Shown here in pieces: positions 1 to 9,400 of a stretch of DNA of 29,391 nt. Source of the stretch: Hymenobacter sp. Lineage in GTDB: Bacteria > Bacteroidota > Bacteroidia > Cytophagales > Hymenobacteraceae. Each line of letters opens with the position of its first letter. The stretch's first letter is position 1. The stretch covers positions 1-29,391 of the forward strand of contig JANYFQ010000266.1 of NCBI GenBank assembly GCA_025362615.1, given 5' to 3'. The position numbers and the translations under genes were made by a program. The notes under the pieces are model-generated. The model was not told the DNA's origin and made no database searches. It was given only the letters and a program-made list of their open reading frames with translations.

Positions 1-150
1 GACGAAAACGCCTACCGCGACCGCAACAAGGTCGAACGGTTTTTCGGCCGCCTGAAGCGCCACCGCCGCCTGGCCACGCGCTACGACAAAACCGTGATGT
101 CTTTCCTTGCATTCTGGCATATTGGAGCAGCTCTTGACTGGCTTAGATAA
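1..150 (+). CDS. IS5-type transposase, C-terminal fragment
   Basis: The frame is open from the window edge to a TAA at 148-150 and encodes 49 residues. They include RNKVERFFGRLKRHRRLATR followed by a tail ending FWHIGAALDWLR. The N-x-x-E-R-x-F-x-x-x-K-x-x-R-R-L-A-T-R-Y-D pattern is the typical C-terminal end, around the last catalytic Glu, of IS5/IS427-type DDE transposases. This enzyme class cuts and pastes its own insertion sequence. The rest of the gene lies before base 1, so I cannot say whether it is intact. It points towards the 3' end of the umuD-like gene, only 28 bases away, so the element sits directly against that gene. Family is confident; subgroup is inferred. Confidence 0.85.
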   Translation, partial: DENAYRDRNKVERFFGRLKRHRRLATRYDKTVMSFLAFWHIGAALDWLR

Positions 151-178
151 ATACTTCATTTTTAATTGTCCTCACGCC
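1..178 (+). mobile_element. Right end of an IS5/IS427-type insertion sequence
   Basis: The transposase tail is followed by a short AT-rich stretch and then TGTCCTCACGCCC (166-178), which could be the terminal inverted repeat. The CTAG that follows (179-182) would suit the TNA or TA target of this group. The left end and its matching repeat are outside the window, so the exact boundary is an inference. Confidence 0.5.
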
Positions 179-628
179 CTAGTGGTGTCGGCCCCGGTGC
201 ATCTTGTTGATGACGAAGGTTACGACGCCCCATACCTGGAAACGGTCGCCCAGCAGGCTGGTGTCGATGGGGCTGTGGGTGGGGTTGTCGGGAATGAGCC
301 AGTAGCCATTAGCTCGCTTTTCGAGCCGCTTGACGGTGAACTCGCCATCAACGGCCGCTACCACAATGTCGCCCGGCCCGGGAGTGAGGGAGCAGTCGAC
401 GGCCATCAGGGCTCCGTCGGCAATGTGCGAGGGCGCTCCGTCCATGCTGGTGCCTTGCACGCGGGCCAGGTAGGTGCAGTCGGGGTGGGGAAGCAGCATC
501 TTATTGAGGTCGATTTTGGACCCCATGTAGTCCTGGGCCGGGCTGGGAAAGCCAGCGGGAATGGGAGTTTCGCACTGCAGCAGCCACAGCGGCTCGCGGA
601 TGATTTGCAGGATTTCGACGTTGGCCAT
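179..628 (-). CDS. umuD: UmuD-like S24 self-cleaving peptidase (translesion polymerase accessory)
   Basis: The protein has 149 residues from the ATG at 628. An in-frame TTG at 667 would add 13 residues but lies nearer the putative operator, so the ATG is preferred. It follows E. coli UmuD closely: the cleavage site PAGFPSP (Ala25-Gly26), the nucleophile in GTSMDG (Ser61), the general base in EFTVKRL (Lys100), and the GVVTFVI ending. UmuD proteins cleave themselves on RecA filaments and then pair with UmuC as DNA polymerase V. No umuC is seen: the downstream side is the IS element, which probably separated the pair. The last residues (MHRGRHH) run up to the insertion boundary, so the native C-terminus may have been altered. 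Function is confident; activity without UmuC is doubtful. Confidence 0.9.
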   Translation of the reverse strand: MANVEILQIIREPLWLLQCETPIPAGFPSPAQDYMGSKIDLNKMLLPHPDCTYLARVQGTSMDGAPSHIADGALMAVDCSLTPGPGDIVVAAVDGEFTVKRLEKRANGYWLIPDNPTHSPIDTSLLGDRFQVWGVVTFVINKMHRGRHH

Positions 629-680
629 GAGACAGGAGGCTAATGATTTTAGGTAATCGGGCTGCAAGTAACAACAGATT

Positions 681-697
681 TACTAAAAAATTTAGTA
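681..697. promoter_or_regulatory. Perfect palindrome upstream of umuD, probable operator
   Basis: TACTAAA-AAA-TTTAGTA has 7-base arms and a 3-base spacer, about 53 bases upstream of the umuD ATG in an otherwise non-repetitive AT-rich stretch. The position and symmetry fit a binding site for a dimeric repressor of LexA or XRE type controlling a damage-inducible gene. The regulator is unknown. Confidence 0.6.
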
Positions 698-1104
698 GGC
701 GGTCTTGGTCCAGTTCGGTTAGTGCGGCGAGTAATGGTTGGATAGGGCCGGGTTCCCGACTTTGAATCTGGCTTTGAAATGTTGTGTAGGTGACTGAAAT
801 TCAATATGAATAGGGGGTTGCGCGGCTGGCTTTGATGCCCTCTTTACTAACCTATTTGAATAGAATCTGTACGGGAGTGCTGGCTGACGCAGCAGCAGAT
901 GCTGGCTCGTGCTGAAGCTGGGATTGCGCGAAAGCAGCGTACTTTACAGCCCCAACCGAACCAGGTGATGAACGCTACCCTGTACCTGCCCGACCAGCCG
1001 CCGCGAGCGGTATCTACCGATGGCCTGAGTATGCCGAACCCGGCGACGGGGTTTGCGCGGGTGCCTGATGAAGTACCAAGTCTGTTAGGCTGTAGTCTGG
1101 GCTT
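698..1104. other. Intergenic stretch with no supported gene
   Basis: No recognisable gene or RNA is seen. A 72-codon plus-strand frame at 899-1117 has a composition unlike the neighbouring proteins and no motif I recognise, and it overlaps the remnant that follows. The stretch may be decayed coding sequence. Confidence 0.4.
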
Positions 1105-1278
1105 GTGGACTTGCTAGCTTGTGGGCTGGGTTATGTGGCTTATTCGGTGTTTGACTGTGAAGGGCCGGTGAATGAGGCTGCTATGGCAGCAGTGGCGGCA
1201 GTGTCGGACGTGGGGTTTGGTTTGGACGATGAAGAAACGGTTTTGCGTGGGGCGGTGCTGGTGGTTCAGGCGCTGTAA
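1105..1278 (+). pseudogene. Short gene remnant, possibly TerB-like C-terminus
   Basis: A 57-codon frame runs from a GTG to a TAA at 1276-1278. It reads LGYVAYSVFDCEGPVNEAAM and then an acidic FGLDDEE helix start and a hydrophobic end. This looks like a helical-pair fragment of the kind seen at the end of TerB-type tellurite-resistance domains (Y-V-A-Y, D-G-x-V-x-E). A TAG shortly upstream in the same frame cuts it off from any longer protein. It could instead be a small hypothetical protein. The assignment is weak. Confidence 0.25.
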
Positions 1279-1313
1279 CAATCTGTGCCAGATGGGCTAG
1301 CGAGCCCAGGCCC

Positions 1314-1339
1314 CCTAAGGCGGGGCGGTACGCCTTAGG
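1314..1339 (-). terminator. Hairpin just after the DarT-repeat gene
   Basis: CCTAAGGCG (1314-1322) and CGCCTTAGG (1331-1339) form a perfect 9-base stem with an 8-base loop. It starts immediately after the TAG stop of the minus-strand operon. No U-tract follows, so it may be a weak terminator or an mRNA-stabilising hairpin. Confidence 0.55.
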
Positions 1340-4300
1340 CTACAGTGGTTGAGTCACCAGGTTCTGGAATAGCTCATACTCGCGGGGGCCACCGGGGCGA
1401 CTGGTTACCTTGTCGCGGAACAGGACGCGGAACGATACAGGAGCGGGCCAGGATGCCCTCAGCTTGTGCTGGGTTAGCAGCCGGTTACCCGCAAGTCGGT
1501 AGGTGCCAGGCTCCATTTCGGAAAGGTCGGCCAGGGCAAGCTCGTCACATTCAAGCAACAGGTCGTGGGCATCAGTGAAGTCGGTGTCCACCCCAACGTG
1601 TGTGTCGGAATAGCTGCATTCCACTGCCTTGTTACCATCGTGAAAATTGGAATTGCCAACCTGGACTCGTTGGGCTAAGGGGTGGTCAGGACCAATAAGG
1701 CTTAGCAACTCATTGTAGACCCAATAGTCAGGAACGATAATGTCCACTGTGTCGAGCTTTGTAATGTCCAAGCCGGGTTTGAGGAGAATTTCCTGTTGGG
1801 AAACGTCTTTGAACTCGGGAAATCTTTCATCTAGGAAGCCGTCGGAATCCAAGCGATAGAAAAGTAGGTCATTAGGGTTAAATCGGCCAAACATCTGACG
1901 CAGGGGACCGTGGATGACAGCGTTGCGCTGCATATTGCCGTCGCTGATGTGAAAGCGTTCGGGCTGGGTGGCCAGAATTTCGGCAAGCCGAAAGCGAAAA
2001 TAAACGGGAATCGGACACTTGGGAAAGCCCAGACTTTCGGCAGCCAAGTAATGTTTCTCATTATCACCACGCCATGAGGCATCCAAACCTAACCGTTCAA
2101 CATAGAATTGGGTCAGTGTGTGCGGGCGATAATAAAGTCTGGCGTAACTCCAAACCTCTGAGGGAAAATGGTTGATGCTGCCTGATGCATCAGCTAGTTT
2201 GTGGCTGGTTTTCAACACTTCGCGCCGGCTCAACAACTGCCCGGAACGGATGATGGAGGCAGCGTTGGTGAGGTGGGTAGAGTGAAAAGCGTAGCCGGCC
2301 CACTGTGGTGAACGAGGTGCGTGGCACTCCAAAGCATAGAGGTAGGGCAAAACACGGGTTTCGTCGTCTTTGATGAGCTTTCTGACTTCTGCCTGGGCAT
2401 TCTTGGGCAGGCCAGCGTGAACGGCCAAAACCGGGAAGTCCCAGTAGCGGCGGAACCGCTGCACCCAGCCTTGCTCGAAATTGCCAGCCCACGAACGGCG
2501 CGAGAGCGTAGGCCAGTGCAGGTATTTCGCAAGCCCGTCGAGCAGTTGCGTGGTGAAGCGAATATCAGGGCGGCCGCTGAGGTGGGGCCAGTCCCAAGGC
2601 AGGTCGGCGGTGGGCACGAGCAGGAGGGCGGGCTGGACGGGCCGATGCGTCTTGTCTTTGGAAACGGGCGGGTCGGCAAGAGCAGAGCTGTGCGAGAGGG
2701 CGGTAAAGTCCCAGCGTGAAGCAAACTCGCGCAACAACTCGGCGGTGAGACTGAAGGGAGGGTTACGGGAAAGAATGCCCCAATTCAGGCAATCCTGAAA
2801 CTCGTGGATAGAAGCGGCTGACCAGTCGAGACGGCTCAGCCCCGACAGGTAAGCCCAATCGAGCGAATAACCAACGAAGTCGCGGAGCTTTTCAAAACTC
2901 CACTTGAGGTCGGGGCGGCGAACGAGCGCGGCCCAGTCCCAAGGCTGGTTGGCGAGGAGCACCAGGGGTGGGTGGTCAAATTCTACAGCGCGGTTGGTAG
3001 AAAGTGCTGCCCAATCCCAAGGCTGACTAGCAAGCTGCTCCACGGTTGCAAGCTTGATTTTCAAGCCTTGATTGGCAGAAAGAGCAGCCCAGTCCCAACC
3101 TTTGTCTTGCAGGCCAAGCAAGTCTTCATCGGCCAGCCGCAAGGCTGGCGACGCTGATAACGCAGCCCAATCCCAGGGCTTGCCGGCGTAGGTCTGAAGC
3201 AGCTCGCCGAAAAAAGTCAGGTCCCGCCGCAGGCTTAGCATCGGCCAGTCGATAAAGTGGGCGAAGCGCTCGAAGTGCTTTCTCGCCTCGCTGAACTCCC
3301 GGTAGGGCCGGATGAAGGCACTATGCTGCGAAATGTAAGCCCAATCCCACTTCCACTTTAACTCTTTATCCAGCAAATAACCACGTTCAGCGTTAAAGTC
3401 AGTATTACGCGAAAGGGTAGGCCAGTGCCAAAGCGACTGGTAGCGCCGCAAGGTGTCCACAGCGAGCCGATGAGCCAGGCGGGAGTCGTCGGATAACACT
3501 TCCCAATCGAGGGGTAAGGCTGCCAATTCTTTGACGGAGAGTGGCGGGTAGGCACGGGCAGCAGCGTTGGCATCGGATATGACGGCCTCAACCGGCAGGC
3601 GGCGGGTGAACGCAGCGCAGGCCGTGGTCCTCACGTCCGGTTTGGTAAGTCGCAGCAGGCGGCGAGACCAGTCGGGCAGGTTGTCGGCGAGGTCATCAGG
3701 TGCAACCAGCGTTTCCAGCACGTGGTCCCAGGGCAAGTGTTCGCGCACCACCTCGTGGTCGAGCAGCCGGGTTAGCACCAAGTGAGCAAAAGCAGGCTGG
3801 CGGGCCAGATAATTCCAATCGAGGTAAGGGGCAAGCGTGTCCAAATGCGCCTCGACCTGGGCGGGGGCAAGCAGCCGGCTGACCTGAGGCCACGGCAGCC
3901 ACGGCTGGACCCAGGAGTCCAGCACCCAAGTGCTTGTCAGCAATGGCCGCATAAGGGGCCGCTGCACTATGACGTTCCAATCGACCTTGGGGGCTGCTGC
4001 CGCCAAGTGCGCATCGAGCTGCTCCGGTGCAAGGTGCTGGCTGACGTAGCTCCAGTCCCAGGGGAGCAGCAGCCCCGGCGCAGTGGTCAAACTGAAATCG
4101 AGGGGAAGCCTGGCGGCGGCGGGCCGCGACAAGTCGGCCAGTCGGGGGTCTGGGGTGTGGTGGTAATAGATTTCAGCCTCGCGCAGCAGGTCAGTCAGTT
4201 GGTCGGGCGGCAGATGGCCGGCCAGGGCGGCCAAGTCCCAGGCGAGATTAAAGCTGGGGCGGGCAAGCAACTCCCGCGCCACCGCAGCGGGGTCGCGGCG

Positions 4301-6457
4301 GCTAAGCTCCGCGAAGTCGAGATGAGGGCTATAGTCAGCAAGCCAACCCAGGAGCGTCGGTACGGGCAGGGCGCGGTTAGCATAATGCCAAAGGTCGGGC
4401 AGTGCGTCGGGGCGGGCTTCAAGCAATTGGGTATGCAGGTCGGGCAGCCGGCTTGCCACCTCGCCTGCCCCGAAGCGGGCAAGCAGCTGGCTCCACACAA
4501 TGCGGTCGCGGTAGCGGGCCGTGAGCTGTCGGGTCCAGGTCAGGCGCGGATTGCCGGACAGTCCGGCCCAATCCCAGGCGAAGTCAGGGAACTGCGCAAC
4601 AAGGTCGAGGCTGCCGATTTGGGCGCTGACGTGAGCGGCTCCCTGAGGGGTCTGGACCCGGTGGTGGTAGCGGGTGAAATGGTCGGTTGTCCAGGTGACG
4701 GAAGGATGGCACTCGAATCCGGCTGCCGACCAGTTGGATGCCCAATGCAGCAATTCCAGCTTGTCGAAGAAAGCGACCAGCTCAGGCGTCCACGCCAGGT
4801 TTTGGGTGGTGAGCGGGTTGATGTCGTGGCGGTGGGTCTGAACGAGGCTCAGCAGGCAGCCCAGCGTGAAGTTTGCCGGGGTGGGCTGACCGGGGCCAAG
4901 CAGACGTTCGAGCACCTGCGGCCAGGGAAGGCGGGCAGCCAGCGAGGGCAACTGGTCCCAGAGAAACTGCTGGGATAGGGTGCCGACGACGTAGCGCCAA
5001 TCCCAATGACCAAGCTGACTGGCAGCAATTTCGGTCAGCAAGGCGGCTTCTAAAAAAGCTGCCCCGCGGCCCAGCAGGACGGCACGGCTGAAAGGCAGTA
5101 CGCCAAGGTGGGCAAGAATAAAGCCTTCGGACAAACTTTCGGCCAGGGTGGCCCAGTCCCATTGGAAGCTTTCGGAGCGGCCCAGCTGGTCGGCCCAGGG
5201 TGAGCGCAGCAACTGAGTCAGCCAGTTTTCGACGGCGGCCGGGGTGCGGCCCGACAAGACCTCAAAATCCCAGGGATAGAGCAGGGTACCGTCGGGGGCA
5301 ACCCTGGCAATTCGGGAGGTGATAAACTCCTCGGAGAAGCGGGCTGAAAGCACGGCCCAATCCCATAAAGCCGGGTAGCTGTCCAACTCAGCTTCTAGCA
5401 GCGGCAGTGGAATAAGCTCGGAAAGCCGGCGGCGTTCCGGGGCAGGGAGGAGCTTTAGCAGCGTCAGCAGCGTGTCCGGGGCAGACCACGCCAGGCGAGG
5501 GTCAGGCAGTAGCAGGGGCCAGCGCCAATCGGCGGCGAAGCGAGCCAGTGCAGGGGCATCAATAACCGCAGCGGGGTCAGCCCAGATAGCGGCAAACTCG
5601 GCGGCGTGGCCCCAGCGCAACCGGAGGGCGGCGTTGGCCGGCTCGTTGAGGGCGGCGGTCAGCGTGGGGCTGGCCTGACCGGATGCCGCCCCGGTAATGC
5701 GGTAGTCGGGGGCGTCCTGCCCGGTTGGCGTACCAATCAGCCGGTAGCAGTAGCCGGTAACCGGGACGGAACGGGACGGGGGGTAAGTGGCGGGGCGTGG
5801 GGCAGGCACCAACTCCAGCACTTCGACAGCTTCAGCAGAGCCGGAATCGGCCAGTTGGGTGCTAACTATGGCAAGCACAGCCGCCGTGTCGGCCAGGGGA
5901 GCGGCGGGTGGCGCACCGCCGGGCGTTGCGGCTTCGGGCTGGCGGCCGGGGTGCTGCTGGCGCTGCTCGCCGGCGAGGCAGGTTGTAAGTCCCAGGCTGG
6001 CAAAGGGAAAGTCGGCCGGCACTGCCAGCCCGGAGAACTGCCAATAGGCGCACCCAGCCGTAAAATACTCGTACTTGACTCGCTGCTGCAAAGCCACCGC
6101 AGCAAAAGCCGTGCGGCGTACCAAGCCGGTTTTTAACCGGTTAATCAGGCCAAAGTCCTCCAGGTCCTTCAACAGGTCGTTCCACAAAGCCACCTCTGCC
6201 GGGTCGCGGTAGCGTAGCGGGTCGGCAGTAAAGTCGTCGGCAAGGGCAAAGCCCAGGGCGGTGCCGAGTTCTTGCTCCTGCACTTCCCCGTCGAAAAAAT
6301 CGAGGAAGCTCAGAATGACTGCTTCTTCGGGCAGTATCGGGCGGGCACGGCGGCAGCTTACCTGTACCTCAGGCTGAGTTGCTGTCAGCGAATAGTCGGG
6401 CGCGAAAAGAAAGGAAAACCCGGAGTATGGGCTGGCAGCAGCCGAATAGTCAGACAT
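1340..6457 (-). CDS. Giant W-D-W/L-S repeat protein with C-terminal DarT-type ADP-ribosyltransferase domain
   Basis: The protein has 1705 residues. About residues 1-250 form an unassigned N-terminal region. From roughly 340 to 1370 the protein is a tandem array of about 25-35-residue units with the core W-D-W-x-x-L-S, for example WDWAGLSGNPRLTW and PWDWAALSTN. From about 1385 to 1580 it resembles DarT/DUF4433: FHSTHLTNAASIIRSGQLLS matches the HITH...N...IL..G.L start, YARLYYRPHTLTQFY matches the FYFRPRTPMLY segment, and DVSQQEILLK matches the R-Q-A-E-F-L-V segment with the catalytic Glu. A further 120-residue tail follows. DarT enzymes ADP-ribosylate thymidine in single-stranded DNA and are normally held by the macrodomain antitoxin DarG, which is not seen here. 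The start lies 21 bases after the helicase stop, so the two genes form an operon. I infer a defence effector: repeats for sensing or scaffolding, DarT as the toxic output. Confidence 0.8.
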   Translation of the reverse strand: MSDYSAAASPYSGFSFLFAPDYSLTATQPEVQVSCRRARPILPEEAVILSFLDFFDGEVQEQELGTALGFALADDFTADPLRYRDPAEVALWNDLLKDLEDFGLINRLKTGLVRRTAFAAVALQQRVKYEYFTAGCAYWQFSGLAVPADFPFASLGLTTCLAGEQRQQHPGRQPEAATPGGAPPAAPLADTAAVLAIVSTQLADSGSAEAVEVLELVPAPRPATYPPSRSVPVTGYCYRLIGTPTGQDAPDYRITGAASGQASPTLTAALNEPANAALRLRWGHAAEFAAIWADPAAVIDAPALARFAADWRWPLLLPDPRLAWSAPDTLLTLLKLLPAPERRRLSELIPLPLLEAELDSYPALWDWAVLSARFSEEFITSRIARVAPDGTLLYPWDFEVLSGRTPAAVENWLTQLLRSPWADQLGRSESFQWDWATLAESLSEGFILAHLGVLPFSRAVLLGRGAAFLEAALLTEIAASQLGHWDWRYVVGTLSQQFLWDQLPSLAARLPWPQVLERLLGPGQPTPANFTLGCLLSLVQTHRHDINPLTTQNLAWTPELVAFFDKLELLHWASNWSAAGFECHPSVTWTTDHFTRYHHRVQTPQGAAHVSAQIGSLDLVAQFPDFAWDWAGLSGNPRLTWTRQLTARYRDRIVWSQLLARFGAGEVASRLPDLHTQLLEARPDALPDLWHYANRALPVPTLLGWLADYSPHLDFAELSRRDPAAVARELLARPSFNLAWDLAALAGHLPPDQLTDLLREAEIYYHHTPDPRLADLSRPAAARLPLDFSLTTAPGLLLPWDWSYVSQHLAPEQLDAHLAAAAPKVDWNVIVQRPLMRPLLTSTWVLDSWVQPWLPWPQVSRLLAPAQVEAHLDTLAPYLDWNYLARQPAFAHLVLTRLLDHEVVREHLPWDHVLETLVAPDDLADNLPDWSRRLLRLTKPDVRTTACAAFTRRLPVEAVISDANAAARAYPPLSVKELAALPLDWEVLSDDSRLAHRLAVDTLRRYQSLWHWPTLSRNTDFNAERGYLLDKELKWKWDWAYISQHSAFIRPYREFSEARKHFERFAHFIDWPMLSLRRDLTFFGELLQTYAGKPWDWAALSASPALRLADEDLLGLQDKGWDWAALSANQGLKIKLATVEQLASQPWDWAALSTNRAVEFDHPPLVLLANQPWDWAALVRRPDLKWSFEKLRDFVGYSLDWAYLSGLSRLDWSAASIHEFQDCLNWGILSRNPPFSLTAELLREFASRWDFTALSHSSALADPPVSKDKTHRPVQPALLLVPTADLPWDWPHLSGRPDIRFTTQLLDGLAKYLHWPTLSRRSWAGNFEQGWVQRFRRYWDFPVLAVHAGLPKNAQAEVRKLIKDDETRVLPYLYALECHAPRSPQWAGYAFHSTHLTNAASIIRSGQLLSRREVLKTSHKLADASGSINHFPSEVWSYARLYYRPHTLTQFYVERLGLDASWRGDNEKHYLAAESLGFPKCPIPVYFRFRLAEILATQPERFHISDGNMQRNAVIHGPLRQMFGRFNPNDLLFYRLDSDGFLDERFPEFKDVSQQEILLKPGLDITKLDTVDIIVPDYWVYNELLSLIGPDHPLAQRVQVGNSNFHDGNKAVECSYSDTHVGVDTDFTDAHDLLLECDELALADLSEMEPGTYRLAGNRLLTQHKLRASWPAPVSFRVLFRDKVTSRPGGPREYELFQNLVTQPL

Positions 6458-6478
6458 GGTAGCTGAGGCTTAGCGGGG

Positions 6479-9400
6479 TTAGGCTGGCAGGTAGGGCAGC
6501 AGGGCAGTATAAGGCACGACGCGCCCACGGGCTTGCACCGTCTCGTACACGCGGCGGTAGCAGTCGTGGCGGCTGAAGTGGCGGCTGTTGCCCACGATAA
6601 TCAACAGGCGCTTGGCCCGGGAGAGGGCTACGTTCAGCCGATTGGGGAATTGCGCGAAGCCCAGGCTGGTCTGCGGCAGGTAGCCGCCGCTGTCGGGGTA
6701 GGTGTCTAGGTCGGGAGCCTGCGCGGCCGAGTGGGCCAGCGTGTCGCTGCGCACCAGCGACACCACTACGATGTTGCGCTCCATACCCTGAAATTTGTCT
6801 ACCGTCTGCACCCGGGCAGGCAGCCGGCCGGCAAACTGCGCGGCTACCTCCTGAAGCAGCTTCACTTGGCGGCCATAGAAGGTGATAAGCGCAACCTCCT
6901 GCTCCTCGGGCTTGCGCCAATGCGCCTGAAACCCGGCGAAGCCCTCACTTTCGGACAAGCAGGCAAGCACAGCCCGCACAGCTTCGGCCTCGGCCAGATT
7001 GACGCGGGAGGTGCCGGCCAGCATCTCGGGCGCGTCCACTTCCACCCAAACCAGATGGTCGGTTGGAGTGAGTAAAGCCGGGTGGCTGAGGCCGTGGTAG
7101 CGGCTGAGCGGGTGCGCCAGGTCGGGCGCATCGGCCAACGCTACGGGCACCCCGCACTTCAGGCCGCCGTCGGCCACGTAGAACTGCTCTATCACGGCAT
7201 TGATGTCGGGGTGCATCCGGTACTGCGTGTCGAAGCGCGAAACGACGCCGGGCTGCACCCCGGGCCGCGTGAAAAGGCGCTCAAACTGCGAGGTTTCGGC
7301 ATCGGCGCGGGAAAACTGCCGGGCCAGCTCCGGCTCACCGGCTTCTATCAGCGTGTTGCGAAACTCCTCCGGGTCGAGCAGCGGGGGCAGTTGGCGATGG
7401 TCGCCGATGACGATGGCCCGGTGGGCATAAATCAGGGCCAGGGCCAGTTCGGGTGGGGTGGCTTTGCTGGCTTCGTCCATAACCACTACATCGAAGCGAA
7501 TGCCTTTGGGTTTTGGCTCGAAGATGGGATGCGGTCCTACAGGGCTGGGCGTTGGCTCGGCAGCTTTGGCGGCCCGCTGAAATTGCTGAACGGCTTCATC
7601 AGTAGCGCACAAGCCAGAGCCAAAGACACGCTGGTATTGGTAGTAGAATTTGGTGGGCTTGCCGAGGGTGGTTTTTTCGCCTAGCGCACCGCCGGTAGCC
7701 CCAATAACATTGGTGTGGGCCAAGTACTGGCTCAACACCTTGAGCCTGGTAGCGGGCGAGGGCGAAGCAAGCGCCGCCGCCCAGGCATCGTGCAAAGCAG
7801 CGGGCACGTCAGCGGGGGCCTGCGCTCTGGCACGTCGGGCTACGTTGCGCAGCCAGCGGGGCAGGGCGTTGTCCTGCTGCTCGTCGGTCAGGTCGGCGGC
7901 CGGGGTCTCAGCCCAGGCCGTGAGCCGGGTCAGGGCGTAGCGTGCGCCTTCCGGCTCCAGCTTGCTTTCATCGCCAATGCGCACCGGCCTGACCAGATTG
8001 TGAGTGCCGTGCTCAAGCTTTTCGATGGCGTTGTCCACGGCGGTGTTGGTTTCCGAGGTGAGCAGGACGCGGCGTTGCGGGTCCTGACGCACCAGATTCC
8101 AGATAATCTGGGATATGGCCGTGGATTTGCCGGTGCCGGGCGGCCCCTGCACCAGCGCCAGGTCCGGGGCCAGCAAGCTGGCTACCACGGCCGCGTGTTG
8201 CGCCGGATTGAGATTCAGGTAGGAATGAGTGCCCACCTCCTGCCAGGTGGCAGAGCCAGGCTTCAACTCGTCGGGGTCGGCCGCACCACCGGCGGCGGCG
8301 GCATCAAATAGTGCCCAACGGGTTTGCGGGTTAAGCAGCTTCTCTTTGGGGTCGGCCACACGCCGCAATGCCCCGGAGAGGCGGGCCAGCTTTTCGCGGT
8401 CGCCGGTCAGGTTCGGGCGGATTTCTCCGGCGGCTCCAAGCCGGGCCAGCATCTGAGTACGCTGCCCGGCAGTGCTATCCGGGGGTAAGCTGAGGTGAAT
8501 GAACGGGTAGCTCACCCGCACCAGTTCTCCCAGCAGCACACGCCCGGGGCCTTCGCCGACGTTTGTTTCCTCGCCCCGCAGTTGGCGCAACCGTTCGGTT
8601 TCATCTTCCCTGGACCGTTGTGGGTCTTCTTTCGCCTGGAATAGAAGCCGGTCCTGTGGGGGTAGCTGTAGGGTCAGGTGTACGCGCTCCAAGTCAGGCC
8701 GGAAGCTGTTGAGCAGGTTTTGTAAGCGCAGATTTTCGGTAACACGCTTGGTGAAAGATAAGTAGTAGGTAAAATCCAGTCGGCGGCGGTCGGTGTCCAA
8801 AGTCACCTCCACAGTGGGGAAAGCTGCCTTGAGCCGGTTGGCTAGTTCTTCAAGGCAGGCAGCTTGGGCCGCTTTATCGCCCGAAGTGGTGCGGAAGCAA
8901 TAAAGCACGTCCCGTACCTGCACAGTAGCGCCACGCTTCAATCCCTCAAGGTACGCCAGCAGCATTGCATCCCCGTAATCCTTAGCTTTCAATGCCCAAA
9001 GCTTGTCTAGCTCACTGGCCACGCACATAACTGCTTTCACTCCCTTCCACGAAAAACCTGCGTTGGTCATCGTGCGCCGGAGCATCGATGCGGCTTCGGC
9101 CCGGCCCCATCGGGATAAATTGCGCTCGGAAATGGCTGCGTTGGCCGCTTCGGGCGTGGTCAGCAGCCTGATTTCAACTCTGGTCTGATAGTCGTCAGTC
9201 GCTTCGGCGCAGGCAACCTGAAACGGCAGGGCTAAGTCAGCTTGGTGCAACGACGACTCAACCTGCTGTCTTACCGCTGCGGGGTCGTCGCTGGAGCGCT
9301 TGCGCACAGCGCCTTGCAACACAGGCTCCGGGCGGTACGCGAAATAGTGTTTTTCAGCTGACTCGACCAGTGCGCCAAGGGTGAGCGGCGAAACGGTAGT

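Noticed and set aside
107..643. 178-codon plus-strand frame at the left end
   Set aside because: It mirrors the umuD-like gene, whose catalytic motifs are clear on the other strand.
899..1117. 72-codon plus-strand frame
   Set aside because: There is no motif or convincing start context, and it overlaps the better-looking remnant at 1105-1278; left unsupported.
1340..2400. Classical DarTG toxin-antitoxin module
   Set aside because: No macrodomain (DarG) gene is present; the partner is an SF1 helicase and the DarT part is fused to a very long repeat protein.
3782..4978. 398-codon open frame on the plus strand
   Set aside because: It is antisense to the DarT-repeat gene; its Gln/Gly-rich text only mirrors the W-D-W repeats and GC-rich codons.
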